NCBI GenBank assembly: GCA_949987565.1 | Contig: OX465102.1 | Span: 17,558,968 to 17,622,967 of the forward strand | DNA: 64,000 nucleotides | From: Luidia sarsii | Lineage: Eukaryota; Echinodermata; Asteroidea; Paxillosida; Luidiidae | Reading direction: 5' to 3' | In this document: positions 24,501-33,294 of the stretch, one piece after another | How the letters are laid out: each line of letters starts with the position of its first letter | Numbering within the stretch: position 1 is the first letter of the stretch | Translations under genes and position numbers: made by a program | Notes under the pieces: model-generated | Database searches by the model: none | Seen by the model: only the letters and a program-made list of their open reading frames with translations | Told to the model about the DNA's origin: nothing

Positions 24501-26190
24501 CCGGTGCATCATTTCCAGATGATAATGGAGGACGTCAGCGTCGTATCTTACGACGAAAGAAAGCACCTCACCGGATGTGTGGGCCGTTGAAGAGCAATGG
24601 GGGAAAGGTCACAGAATGCGCCCTCATGAGTCATTAAACTGCCAGCTCGGTTACTTCTACCACGGTCTCGGTAAGATTTTCCCGTGTCGAAAGTCCAAGT
24701 GCGGACAGTGGTTACATTTAACCTTTTTTGTTTTTCCCATCGTCTCGGTAAAACCTTCCACAAATTAAGTCCAGTGCGGACACGGCTTAAGGTGGCAAGC
24801 TAGGGAGATGAAGACCAGAGGAGGCCCATCAGAGCAGTGAGGAGGGTAGATGCAGTGGTGACCATAACCCTCAATCCTCCCGAAGGTCTCGGACCGTCGG
24901 AACGACTGAGGGTTACGGTTACCTCAACTATGAGATGGGCCTCTTGGCAGTTTGAGGGGCAGGGGAGAACCCCCGGTAACAGCCCGCCTCACCTCGTAGT
25001 ACGCCTTCTTCACGTCCTTCTGGGAAGCATTCTTGGGGACTCCTAGCACCTTGTACGGGTCGGAGACAGCTGAGACTGCTTGACTGGTGTGGAGAAGCCT
25101 CCCAAAGGTCCAAGCTGAGGCATGCCCTGCAAAGAAGCGATGCAGTGAGGCGGTAAAAAAAATAATCGATATGCTCCCAGAAATCTGACGGAGATGTTGC
25201 GCTGTTGCAAACTTCAGTCGTGTGTCCGCGATGAAAAAAACTCCATGCGCGTTAGCAATGAGGCCCCGTCTGGTACCCAGTCTTCGTGTCGTATGGTTTG
25301 TACGTGGCCTCATTGCTAAAGCGCATGATGAGATTTTCCTCGTGGTCACGAATGGAGTTTTCAACAACGCCACATGTCCGATGCCCACATCGGAGACATT
25401 TTGTCAGATTTGCGGTCAAAAAATAAATCGTAAGTACCGCTGACGTACCACTTGGCACTTGTTCGTCTGGACATGTGTAGAATCCGGCAGGCGCATTTAT
25501 TGAATCTTTGGACGCGATTTCGGGCACTTTTAAGGCCTTTGGTTGGGAATGAGTGTTTTTGTATATTAAACGCGGTGGGACGCTAGTGCGACAGACAATC
25601 TCATACGCAGTGGCTGTTGTTACGGCAGTCGTCCGTTTGGTTCCCTGACTTGATTGTATTTCGTCAGCATTGCAGGCTGGTTGAGTACTATTAGCTGATA
25701 GTCTGGTTCCAAGAGCTAAACATCCTGACAAATACTGTGAAGTCAGGGAACCACACGGACGACTGCTAATATTAATAATAATAGAGCCGGCTACCGGTGC
25801 CCGTGCCACAAAAGCTATTCCACCGGACCCTAACTTGCAGCCATTTATTACTCTGCCGTAACAACAGCCACTGCGAATCTCAAAACTCGTTTAAGGGGAG
25901 CTCCTAGCGGCCCAGTAAGTGGGACTAATTACGGTGCACCGGATAGGCATGCGCAGCGCAGCATGGCATGGGTCATTGCGTGCAGGCCTGGGCAATGATA
26001 GTGCGACATCGATCTTCGTACCGTCATTTTTCCTCAGGAGGAGTTGTGACACTTTGCGGCCGTCCTGCCAGATCGTTCTCGGGTCCCTCTTCGTGACCGC
26101 AGCGCACCGCAATGACGGATACAACAGGCGACTTTTGGAAGCGCTTTGCGGTATGAAGCGCAGGAGTTTCGTCATGCTTGTGGCGGCCAT
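15396..26190 (-). CDS. DNAJA3: DNAJA3 (TID1), mitochondrial J-domain co-chaperone
   Basis: Type I DnaJ that stimulates mitochondrial Hsp70 and binds unfolded clients. Exons on the minus strand: 26190-26022, 25126-24993, 23374-23291, 22113-21889, 20926-20774, 19935-19788, 19233-19040, 18282-18167, 17316-17219, then either 16656-16565 or 15565-15396. All phases agree. The product is 470 residues with the first terminal exon and 496 with the second; the long human form has 480. Residues 1 to about 70 are basic and rich in Ser/Arg, fitting a mitochondrial presequence. The J domain is at about 79-143 with HPD at 107-109. A Gly/Phe-rich stretch follows. The zinc-binding region has four C-x2-C-x-G motifs (230-233, 247-250, 269-272, 283-286). 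The client-binding domains then run to a G-x-G-D-H-Y block. Introns hold several minisatellites and transposons. Confidence 0.95.
15566..16564 (-). other. Between the two DNAJA3 terminal exons
   Basis: AT-rich, with no further exon, RNA gene or recognised repeat. Would be intron for the distal isoform and 3' UTR for the proximal one. Confidence 0.4.
16565..16656 (-). CDS. DNAJA3: DNAJA3 proximal alternative last exon
   Basis: 30 codons in phase 1 after CCTTTAG, ending CAT TAG. It encodes an acidic linker, then [11 protein letters not shown]. This corresponds in place and pattern to the G-F-L-S-K-L-K-K end of the long vertebrate isoform (established knowledge). Confidence 0.85.
16855..16990 (-). 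repeat. tRNA-like SINE (family A), minus copy
   Basis: Reads on the minus strand as A-box-like TAGCTCAGATGGTAAGAGC and B-box-like GGGTTTAAGTC. It includes the uninterrupted sequence AGTCAACTAGTCTT (plus strand), which is the empty-site counterpart for the 31945-32558 insertion. Confidence 0.65.
17023..17038 (+). other. Histone-3'-stem-loop-like hairpin in a repeat
   Basis: AGCTCTCTTCAGAGCC, preceded by GAGTTACC. It is one mismatch from a perfect stem of the histone type. It lies in a dispersed repeat copy within DNAJA3 intron 9, not next to a histone gene. Confidence 0.45.
17098..17180 (-). repeat. Serine-tRNA-like relic
   Basis: On the minus strand it has an A-box-like TGGCCAAGTCAAAGTGGGTT, an anticodon-like arm TGGGCTCGAAAGCCCA (CGA position) and a perfect T arm GTGGGTTCGAATCCCAC. 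The acceptor ends do not pair and the anticodon loop is not seven bases, so I call it a SINE head or pseudogene, not a working tRNA. Confidence 0.55.
17219..17316 (-). CDS. DNAJA3: DNAJA3 exon 9
   Basis: Phase 2 in, phase 1 out. Encodes [15 protein letters not shown], the conserved helix after the client-binding domain, then a Gly/Ser/Thr linker. Donor GACG|GTGAG. Confidence 0.9.
17317..18166 (-). other. DNAJA3 intron 8
   Basis: No exon seen. A copy of a dispersed repeat (about 17655-17790) shares the pattern 'ATTTTTCAGCCTCCTGCAAA ... GTGGCATGACA' with copies at 12.8, 19.45 and 53.5 kb. The rest is AT-rich and unassigned. Confidence 0.4.
18167..18282 (-). CDS. DNAJA3: DNAJA3 exon 8
   Basis: Begins I-P-G-G-T-Q and includes the conserved [10 protein letters not shown] block of DnaJ client-binding domain II. 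Phase 0 in, phase 2 out. Donor AAC|GTAAGT. Confidence 0.92.
18309..18985. repeat. Minisatellite in DNAJA3 intron 7
   Basis: About 35-40-base units reading AGTCTACAGACCTCTAGAGA and GGCTATAGAACATGAC repeat with point changes. The array starts within about 30 bases of the exon 8 acceptor. The same unit forms a second array in intron 3. Confidence 0.85.
19040..19233 (-). CDS. DNAJA3: DNAJA3 exon 7
   Basis: Encodes [10 protein letters not shown] and [11 protein letters not shown], hallmarks of client-binding domain I of the family. Phase 1 in, phase 0 out. The acceptor follows a polypyrimidine tract that is the complement of the (GGGAGA)-type repeat at 19.25-19.37 kb. Confidence 0.92.
19250..19368. 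repeat. GA-rich hexamer repeat at the exon 7 acceptor
   Basis: GGGAGAGAGA-type purine repeat on the plus strand. On the gene strand it supplies an unusually long pyrimidine tract just upstream of exon 7. Confidence 0.75.
19788..19935 (-). CDS. DNAJA3: DNAJA3 exon 6 (zinc region, second half)
   Basis: Carries the third and fourth zinc-binding motifs, C-R-Q-C-R-G and C-M-T-C-R-G-A-G. Phase 0 in, phase 1 out (GCAG|GTAGG). Confidence 0.92.
20045..20555. repeat. 52-bp minisatellite in DNAJA3 intron 5
   Basis: About nine to ten units of 52 bp built on CATACGGCCTATCATAACTT and GACTGGTTAACCATCGTAAG. The CATCGTAAG piece recurs in the CTTACGATG palindromic MITE family, so the array may have grown out of a MITE fragment. 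Confidence 0.85.
20577..20690. mobile_element. Short MITE, CCGCACTGGACTT termini
   Basis: Ends GTCCGCACTGGACTT and AAGTCCAGTGTGGA are inverted. It is an internally deleted relative of the 717-bp element at 24071-24787. Its target duplication is unclear. Confidence 0.5.
20774..20926 (-). CDS. DNAJA3: DNAJA3 exon 5 (zinc region, first half)
   Basis: Encodes the first two zinc motifs, C-D-R-C-K-G and C-H-R-C-N-G-T-G. Phase 0 at both ends. Confidence 0.92.
21541..21865 (+). repeat. tRNA-like SINE (family A) split by a MITE
   Basis: The CTTCTGACTGGTGCCCCC block lies left of the MITE. The A-box-like TAGCTCAGATGGTAAAGAG lies right of it. The SINE ends about 25 bases from the donor of DNAJA3 exon 4. 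Confidence 0.6.
21601..21770. mobile_element. Harbinger-like MITE nested in a SINE
   Basis: 170 bp, flanked by TTA on both sides (21598-21600, 21771-21773). Inverted ends share CTTGTCAAAAA and ATCGGTTG. The sister copy at 34780-34967 also has TTA duplications. A TTA or TAA target is characteristic of PIF/Harbinger elements. It interrupts a family-A SINE. Confidence 0.75.
21889..22113 (-). CDS. DNAJA3: DNAJA3 exon 4 (end of J domain, Gly/Phe region)
   Basis: Begins [12 protein letters not shown] and continues into a Gly-rich segment with [10 protein letters not shown]. Phase 0 at both ends. A run of six Gly codons is visible. Confidence 0.92.
22133..22595. repeat. Minisatellite in DNAJA3 intron 3
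   Basis: Same 35-40-base unit as the intron 7 array (AGTCTACAGACC; GGCTATAGAACATGACA), beginning about 20 bases from the exon 4 acceptor. Its distal end (CTTCCACAGAAGCTAAAGAC onward) also matches the distal end of the intron 7 array. Confidence 0.85.
22600..22920 (-). repeat. SINE-B copies
   Basis: Two copies of the GAGGGTTTGCCCTA / GAGGAGAATGTAATTCAACG block, and a tRNA-like head that reads on the minus strand GACCAGCTCGGTGGTCCAGC with a B-box-like GGTTTCAATTCC. Same family as 34.7-35.2 and 49.5-49.9 kb. Confidence 0.55.
23291..23374 (-). CDS. DNAJA3: DNAJA3 exon 3 (HPD motif)
   Basis: 28 codons beginning [10 protein letters not shown], the catalytic HPD loop that triggers Hsp70 ATP hydrolysis. 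Acceptor CTCATAG, donor GAG|GTTAGC. Confidence 0.95.
23834..24003. mobile_element. Palindromic MITE (CTTACGATG family)
   Basis: Inverted ends TGGATTTCACGAAGCC and GGCTTGATGAAAACGA, with internal repeats of ACGATG/CATCGT. Sister copies at 40170-40326 and 51071-51226 are similar in length and symmetry. Confidence 0.65.
24071..24787. mobile_element. Harbinger-like transposon relic, 717 bp
   Basis: Flanked by TAA on both sides. Ends AGCCATGTCCGCATTGGACT and AGTCCAGTGCGGACACGGCT are inverted. Three TTTTACCGAGACGATGG-type subrepeats lie inside the left end. An internal frame from about 24454 encodes an Arg/Lys-rich segment (R-R-I-L-R-R-K-K), possibly a transposase N-terminus remnant. It lies in DNAJA3 intron 2. 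Confidence 0.7.
24993..25126 (-). CDS. DNAJA3: DNAJA3 exon 2 (start of J domain)
   Basis: Phase 1 in after TTTGCAG, phase 0 out at GAG|GTGAGG. Encodes the end of the presequence region and D-P-Y-K-V-L-G-V, the canonical start of a J domain, then D-V-K-K-A-Y-Y-E. Confidence 0.93.
25594..25885. mobile_element. Inverted-repeat element in DNAJA3 intron 1
   Basis: CAGTGGCTGTTGTTACGGCA (25607 onward) is matched by its perfect inverse near 25853-25873. A second inner pair (GTCGTCCG..TTCCCTGACTT) is nested inside. No target duplication was identified. A 185-codon open frame crosses it but looks incidental. Confidence 0.55.
26022..26190 (-). CDS. DNAJA3: DNAJA3 exon 1 (mitochondrial presequence)
   Basis: Starts at ATG 26190-26188 and leaves in phase 1 at GACG|GTACGA. 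The encoded 56 residues are rich in Arg, Lys and Ser, with no acidic residue in the first half, as expected for matrix import. The phase join to the J-domain exon supports it. Homology of this stretch cannot be judged by eye. Confidence 0.8.
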
Positions 26191-27045
26191 GTTTTTTAGG
26201 GCAGACGGGTACCTCTGACTCCGTGTGGCTTGATTGTGTTTCTAAGCGCAGCTAATGACGTCTGGGAGCCGAACATTGGCTAAACTTGTTTCAGTCGAAC
26301 ACCGGTTCTCGCAATTCCACTAAAACAGTTATACTGAAGTGATAATTTTTATACCAAAAATGTTGCAAACTGCCTACTGACTAAAATTGCCAAAATGCAA
26401 ATCTTAAAATTTAGTGGGCCTGACATTTCGATCCTAGCAGGACATCTCTCAAAGGCAGAGTGACAAGGACAAAACAGATACAGTCATGTACACGAAGGAG
26501 GGGGGATTAAGAGAGTGAATATGACACGGATGAGAAACAATTAAAGGACAAAGAGTAAAGCCGGGTAGGGATGGAAGGGCAAGGAGTAGGGTAGGGATTA
26601 GTGAGAAGAGGGAGAAAGATTAAAGAGAGAAGAAAACAGTTACTGTTAATTATTAACACAACTCTGACTGTGGACCATAGATTCCATCAGCTCAGAACGG
26701 CATACAAAAAATTAAATGATAAAGCATGACCAATATGATTCGCTACTGACAGACGTTTTCCAGAGCAAGGAAACGGCTTTTCGAATAATTGAGGGAGCTC
26801 TCCCGCACGTTACGAGCGCCTTCAAAGAAGAGATGACGGACATTATTTTATGCAGTCTCCCTATTTTCGGGAGGTAGAGAAGGCTGCATGGTTTCTTATT
26901 GGTACGGTGTGAAACAAAGTGCACTCAATTGGTCGGCGTGATGTCACAAAATGGCATTCTGACACCAGATTGGTCAGTTTGGCTGTTCCATGTCATTCAC
27001 TGGAGTGAAAGATTACTACACTGTCCGTACAGGCTTGAATGATTA
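26191..27045. other. Upstream of DNAJA3: promoter region and repeats
   Basis: The first few hundred bases should contain the DNAJA3 promoter; I see no TATA box. A foldback copy lies at about 26350-26470. No other gene recognised. Confidence 0.4.
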
Positions 27046-27119
27046 AGTTTATGAAATATCATTTTACAGCTAAATTAAGAATTGATTTTAACTTTTTATT
27101 AGAATCTATTTCTATTTCT

Positions 27120-28070
<951 letters not shown>

Positions 28071-28307
28071 TCCGTCATCCAAGAAGTGGCTTAGCTGGTA
28101 GGGGGGGGGGGTGTATAGCTTCTCTGCCTTTGCTGTTGCCAATTAAACCAGCAAGTCAAATATCGGATGATTGAGAGATAATGGGAGGCCAGTCTCGCTC
28201 CTCCAATTAGATCACCATTCAAACGCAACCCCCCCCCCCCCACACACACACACACGTCATTCTGATTTTGCGTTGAGAAGAATGGATTTGTCTTCCTCGG
28301 TGTGTAA

Positions 28308-28600
28308 TTAAAGGGATGACACAACATTGGTGGAGGTCAAAGAATAACATTCACTATGCATGAAATAGCGCATCTGTGAAAAAATTCAGCTCAATCCGCC
28401 AACCGAGTCTCGAGAAAATAGCGAAAAAAGCTTCATGTGTTTCGCGAAAATGTTTAGATCTAGGGGTGTATGAGACGTAAAGATTTCTTTACTCTTTTCT
28501 CCAAAAATACATTTTAGGCAGAAATATATTTCAGTGCGAGGTTTCTACTAAATCTGTGAATATTTCGATCTTACCAATGTTGTGTAGGGGTTTTAAAGAG
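28308..28600. mobile_element. MITE-like element, ACAACATTGGT termini
   Basis: Ends AAAGGGATGACACAACATTGG and CCAATGTTGTGTAGGGGTTTT (trimmed) are inverted and resemble the ends of the AAGGCC MITE family, but the interior differs. A duplicated copy is at 30371-30663. Confidence 0.5.
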
Positions 28601-29302
28601 CAACTCAAACGGTTTTGAATCATTTGACATTTTGGGTAGATAGATTATTTATAGATAGACTGCGACTAGACAATTATAGGCTCTATAGACTAGTTTATTA
28701 ATAGACAGACCTATATTTATATAATCACTGGTCATAGTATCTACAAACCCGAACAGAATGGATTTATGGTCTGAAAATGGCAGTTCGAGAAATAATTGTT
28801 TTTAAGCCCAATGAATTAAACAACGAAATTTGCAGAGAATTGAAAACAACAAAGACAACGATGTAGACATCATTTATAATTCAAAGCAGATAAAGGATTT
28901 GTTTTCGTAAAATATTTTCTGATAATTAAAATAAGGATCCCACATAGCGATCAACACCATTGATAACACAATTAAAAAAGAAATAAAAGATAGGCACGTA
29001 GCTCGCAAACATAAGGAATGACGAAATCAGCGTGCATAATAATGAGTAAGCAATTCACTTGTAGCTAGCCATCAACAGTGAAGACTTTTCAAACAAAGGA
29101 CATTATGCATCTTGATAATAATTTAAACGTTACTGTTACGTTACAAGTTACCTTAAACATGAGCACCGAAGATGGTGTACACAAGAAACTTTTTTTTAAC
29201 CCGATCGTAACGGTATACCAATTACCGAATAATAATTAGTCTAGACATCACGTATTCATACAAGAAAAGGGGGATAATATTTATCTGAACAGAACTACAG
29301 AC

Positions 29303-29812
29303 AGTTTATGAAATATCATTTTACAGCTAAATTAAGAATTGATTTTAACTTTTTATTAGAATCTATTTCTATTTCTATTTCAGGCTCTGGCTCTGGCATC
29401 AGACCAAGGCCCAGGTCGAGGATCTGGCTCTGGTTCAAGCTCTGGTTCAAGCTCCGGCTCCGGCTCTGGCTCAGGTTCTCAACTCAGGCTCAGGCTCAGG
29501 TTCTCAGCTCAGGCTCAGGCTCAGGCTCAGGCTCAGTCTCTGGCTCTGGTTAATTCAGGCTCAGGCTCAGATCGAGGAGATCCTCTGCATGGTTCAAGCT
29601 CTGGTTCAAGCTCCGGCTCAGGCTCTGGCTCAAGTTCTGGCTTAGGCTTAGGCTCAGGTTCTGGCTCAGCCTCTGGCTCTGGTTTAGTCTCAGGCACAGG
29701 CTCAGGTTCTGGCTCAGGCTCATGCTCATGCTCAGGCTCAGGCTCAGATTCTCGCTCTCCCTCAGCCTGTGGCTCTGGTTCAGGCTCAGGCTCAGGCTCA
29801 GGCTCAGGTTCT

Positions 29813-29868
<56 letters not shown>

Positions 29869-29932
29869 TTCTCGCTCTCCCTAAGCCTCTGGCTCTGGTT
29901 CAGGCTCAGGCTCAGGCTCTGGCTCAGGTTCT

Positions 29933-29988
<56 letters not shown>

Positions 29989-31366
29989 TTCTGGCTCAGG
30001 CTCATGCAGGCTCAGGCACAGGCTCAGGCTCAGGCTCGGGTTCTGACTCTCTCTCTCAGCCTCTGGCTCTGGCTCAAGCTCCGGCTCAGGCTCTGGTCCA
30101 GCTCAGGCTCAGGCTCTTGGTCAGGTTTCAGTCCGTCATCCAAGAAGTGGCTTAGCTGGCGGGGGGGGGGTGTATAGCTTCTCCACCTTTGCTGTTGCCA
30201 ATTAAACCAGCAAGTCAAATATCGGATGATTGAGAGATAATGGGAGGCCAGTCTCGCTCCTCCAATTAGATCACCATTCAAACGCACCCCCCCCCCCCCA
30301 AACACACACCCCCACGCACACGTCATTCTGATTTTGCGTTGAGAAGAATGGATTTGTCTTCCTCGGTGTGTAATTAAAGGGATAACACAACATTGGTGGA
30401 GGTCAAAGAATAACATTCACTATGCATGAAATAGCGCATCTGTGAAAAAATTCAGCTCAATCCGCCAACCCAGTCTCGAGAAAATAGCAAAAAATAGCTT
30501 CATTTGTTTCGCGAAAATGTTTAGATCTAGGGGTGACACGTAAAAATTGCTTTACTCTTTTCTCCAAAAATACATTTAAAGGCAGAAACATATTTCAGTG
30601 CGAGGTTTCTACAAAATCTGTGAATATTTCGATCTTACCAATGTTGAGTAGGGGTTTTAAAGAGCAACTCAAACGGTTTTGAATCATTTGACATTTCGGG
30701 TAGATAGATTATTTATAGATAGACTGCGACTAGACAATTAAAGGCTCTATAGACTAGTTTATTAATAGACAGACCTATATTTATATAATCACTGGTCATA
30801 GTATCTACAAACCCGAACAGAATGGATTTATGGTCTGAAAATGGCAGTTCGAGAAATAATTTTTTTTAAGCCCAATGAATTAAACAACGAAATTTGCAGA
30901 GAATTGAAAACAACAAAGACAACGATGTAGACATCATTTATAATTCAAGCAGATAAAGGATTTGTTTTCGAAAAAAAAATTCTGAAAATAAGGATCCCAC
31001 ATAGCGATCAACACCAGTGATAACACAATTAAAAAAGAAATAAAAGATAGGCACGTATAGCTCGCAAACATAAGGAATGACGAAATCAGCGTGCATAATT
31101 GAGTAAGCAATTGACTTGTAGCTAGCCATCAACAGTGAAGACTTTTCAAACAAGGACATTATGCATCTTAATAATAATTAAAACGTTACTGTTACGTTAC
31201 AAGTTACCTAAGCTTAAACATGAGCACCGAAGATGGTGTACACAAGAAACTTTTTTTTTTTAACCCGATCGTAACGGTATACCGATTACCGAATAATAAT
31301 TAGTCTAGACATCACGTATTCATACAAGAAAAGGGGGATAATATTTATCTGAACAGAACTACAGAC
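29303..31366. repeat. Tandem segmental duplication, copy 2
   Basis: About 2,064 bp, colinear with copy 1. The length difference comes mostly from a shorter GGCTCA tract. Unique-sequence parts differ only by scattered substitutions and small indels, pointing to a recent event. Confidence 0.9.
29385..30130. repeat. (GGCTCA)n hexanucleotide tract, copy 2
   Basis: About 745 bp, the same variant order as copy 1 at both ends, with loss of internal units. Confidence 0.92.
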
Positions 31367-31856
31367 ATATCTAAACGTTTTCGCTTTCCTGGGGTTCCCT
31401 TCACATAGGCCTAATTCATCATATCTTGAATAACAAAGTGGGAAATGAGCCAGTTTGTGAGGTTTATTTCAATAATTGTTTGCAAAAGGATTGTTTTGAA
31501 GCCGAGGATATAGCCTCAGCGGTGTTTTTTTCATTATATGTAGCCTAATATAATTTGGCGTCGGGGAGAAGAGAAGACACGGACAGGAGAAAGGCCGGAG
31601 CATACTGGCGGCCAGTCTGGCTGGAACGTCCAGTTACCACTATTTTCAGAACCATACCTCTTTCCTAAAGAGATCTTTCTCATGGTGTATCCGCCAACCT
31701 TCCTGTATTTAGTCCTGCCACCATGCATTGCCTTTAGTCTTATTGAATTAATTACACCTTGAATAACAAAGCGGCCACTTTTGCGGGAACGCTGATAAGA
31801 CAAACAAATAATGGAAAAACTTTCTGAGAACTTCAACAATGGCATAGTAAATATTA

Positions 31857-31944
31857 AGCTCACGCCTCTGGTTTTGTGCACCAGCGCTCTCCAGGTTATG
31901 TGCTATCCAGCCCTAAGATGGCAGCATTCCCCAACAGTCAACTA
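31857..31944 (-). repeat. tRNA-like SINE (family A), left part
   Basis: Minus-oriented tRNA-like region followed by CTAAGATGGCAGC and CAACAGTCAACTA, where a 614-bp element is inserted. The rest of the SINE resumes at 32559. Confidence 0.6.
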
Positions 31945-32558
31945 TAGACCCTTCTTACTGACGTCACGTTGCTACTAGAAACAGCGAGATCCGCCATCTT
32001 GGAGTACACACATACGCTTTCGCTCGCACGTTTGTGTTCGTTTAACGTTACGTTGGTCACCATGGCGAATTCGAATGCTGCACGGTCGGCTTATTACAGT
32101 TCTCTCGACATTCCCGGCTTTATTGCTGGAATAGATCCGTACACAATTAACCCGCGACAACCATTTCGCCCATCTTTTTAGCGAAAGTGTACGAGTTGCG
32201 TCACCTTCTCTTGTCAGTACAGCGGGTAAACGATAAACATATTTCTTATCACGATCCCCCCTGCTTCCACAGCCAAGGACAGCGCAAACGTTAATCATCT
32301 TTCAACAAAACAAGTACCTCCAATCCATGGTACAACCACGGAGGAATAAAAAGAGATTCCTCCCATGGCACAACTAGTAATACAAGTAAAAAGTAGCAGT
32401 AGTAGTAGTACAACTACGACGAGTTCAAAACTTGCCGCCGTGCATGTGGAGTTGTTTGTATGCACAGCTTACTGAGTAACGGCGGTGACGTGCTCATGAC
32501 TGTGTGTAATCCAAGATGGCCGATAAACAAAACCGTGACGTCATCGAAGACGGGTCTG
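31945..32558. mobile_element. TA-flanked transposon relic with decayed THAP domain
   Basis: 614 bp between two TA dinucleotides. Inverted ends begin TAGACCCTTCTTACTGACGT (left) and CAGACCCGTCTTCGATGACGT (right, inverse, trimmed). Both continue to a CCATCTTGGA block. The minus strand at 32298-32160 encodes a THAP-like start: C-A-V-L-G-C with basic residues, Y-R-L-P, then K-R-W-x-K-W-L. The later Cys/His part and any transposase are absent. Confidence 0.7.
32140..32298 (-). pseudogene. THAP-domain fragment
   Basis: From ATG 32298 the frame reads V-C-A-V-L-G-C, R-D-K-K-Y-V-Y-R-L-P-A-V and R-W-A-K-W-L, the order expected for the first half of a C2CH THAP zinc finger of the type found in invertebrate transposons. 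After about residue 50 the match fades, and the frame ends without a recognisable C-x-x-H. Confidence 0.6.
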
Positions 32559-32740
32559 TAGTCTTGGCCGGGGCGGGGGCGCCAGTCAGAAGCATTCAAA
32601 CTGCCGTGCATAGAGGGGGCCTATCCAAGGATCAACCCCCCTTTTCTCATTCAGATGCAAGCAAACAATTGCTGCAAACCTGGCCGCGCCCGTGATTCAG
32701 GGATCACACCAAGTGGATGCAAGGACATGACTTTCAAATT
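32559..32740 (-). repeat. tRNA-like SINE (family A), right part
   Basis: Resumes GTCTTGGCCGGGGCGGGGGC and GCCAGTCAGAAGCATTCAA, then GATGCAAGCAAACAATTG. This is the same block order seen at 63.1 kb and, inverted, at 14.5 and 52.9 kb. Confidence 0.6.
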
Positions 32741-32994
32741 CCGAGGAAACAAACAATGTATGGACAGATCTGGACTTCCTTCAACGAATCAAAGCATGTT
32801 TTCCCATCTGCATTGAAACATGATTCTGCCCCGAACCTGTGCGTTGTGCATTTTTTAAGGGAATAACGAACGAATTTTATTAATGGCCTGAAAACCTCAT
32901 GGACAAATAAAATCAAAGATTCATACAGAGCATACATTTCACAGTGGTCCACGAAGAATTGTATTCCGATTAAAACGAAGTTAATACAAAAACT

Positions 32995-33160
32995 GTTGCA
33001 AACTGCTCACTGACTAAAATGACCTGCAATACATAAATCTCAAAAGTTAGAGGGACTGGCGTTTCGATCCTAGCAGGACCTTTCTCAAAGGCAAAGTTGA
33101 CCTTTGAGAAAGGTCCTGCGAGGATTGAAACGTCAGACCCTCTAACTTCAGATTAAAATG
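32995..33160. repeat. Foldback element, near-complete copy
   Basis: Starts ACTGTTGCAAACTGC, then TTTCGATCCTAGCAGGACC and its inverse GGTCCTGCGAGGATTGAAACG (trimmed), ending GACCCTCTAACTT. It lies downstream of the receptor gene. Confidence 0.65.
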
Positions 33161-33294
33161 GTTCGCATGTGTATACTTAATACAGCACAGTGTACATTTG
33201 TATGTGAGATAGTATAGTACGTATACAGTGTAGTATGTGTCGGTATAGTACTAACAACATTTTGTTCACGAATAAATCAATTTAACTCTGAACA

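Noticed and set aside
25252..25809. 185-codon minus-strand frame in DNAJA3 intron 1
   Set aside because: It crosses an inverted-repeat element, has no recognisable domain and cannot join DNAJA3 in phase with the conserved J domain.
31969..32181. Plus-strand 70-codon gene starting in a CACCATGG context
   Set aside because: It lies wholly inside the TA-flanked transposon and is antisense to the THAP-like fragment.
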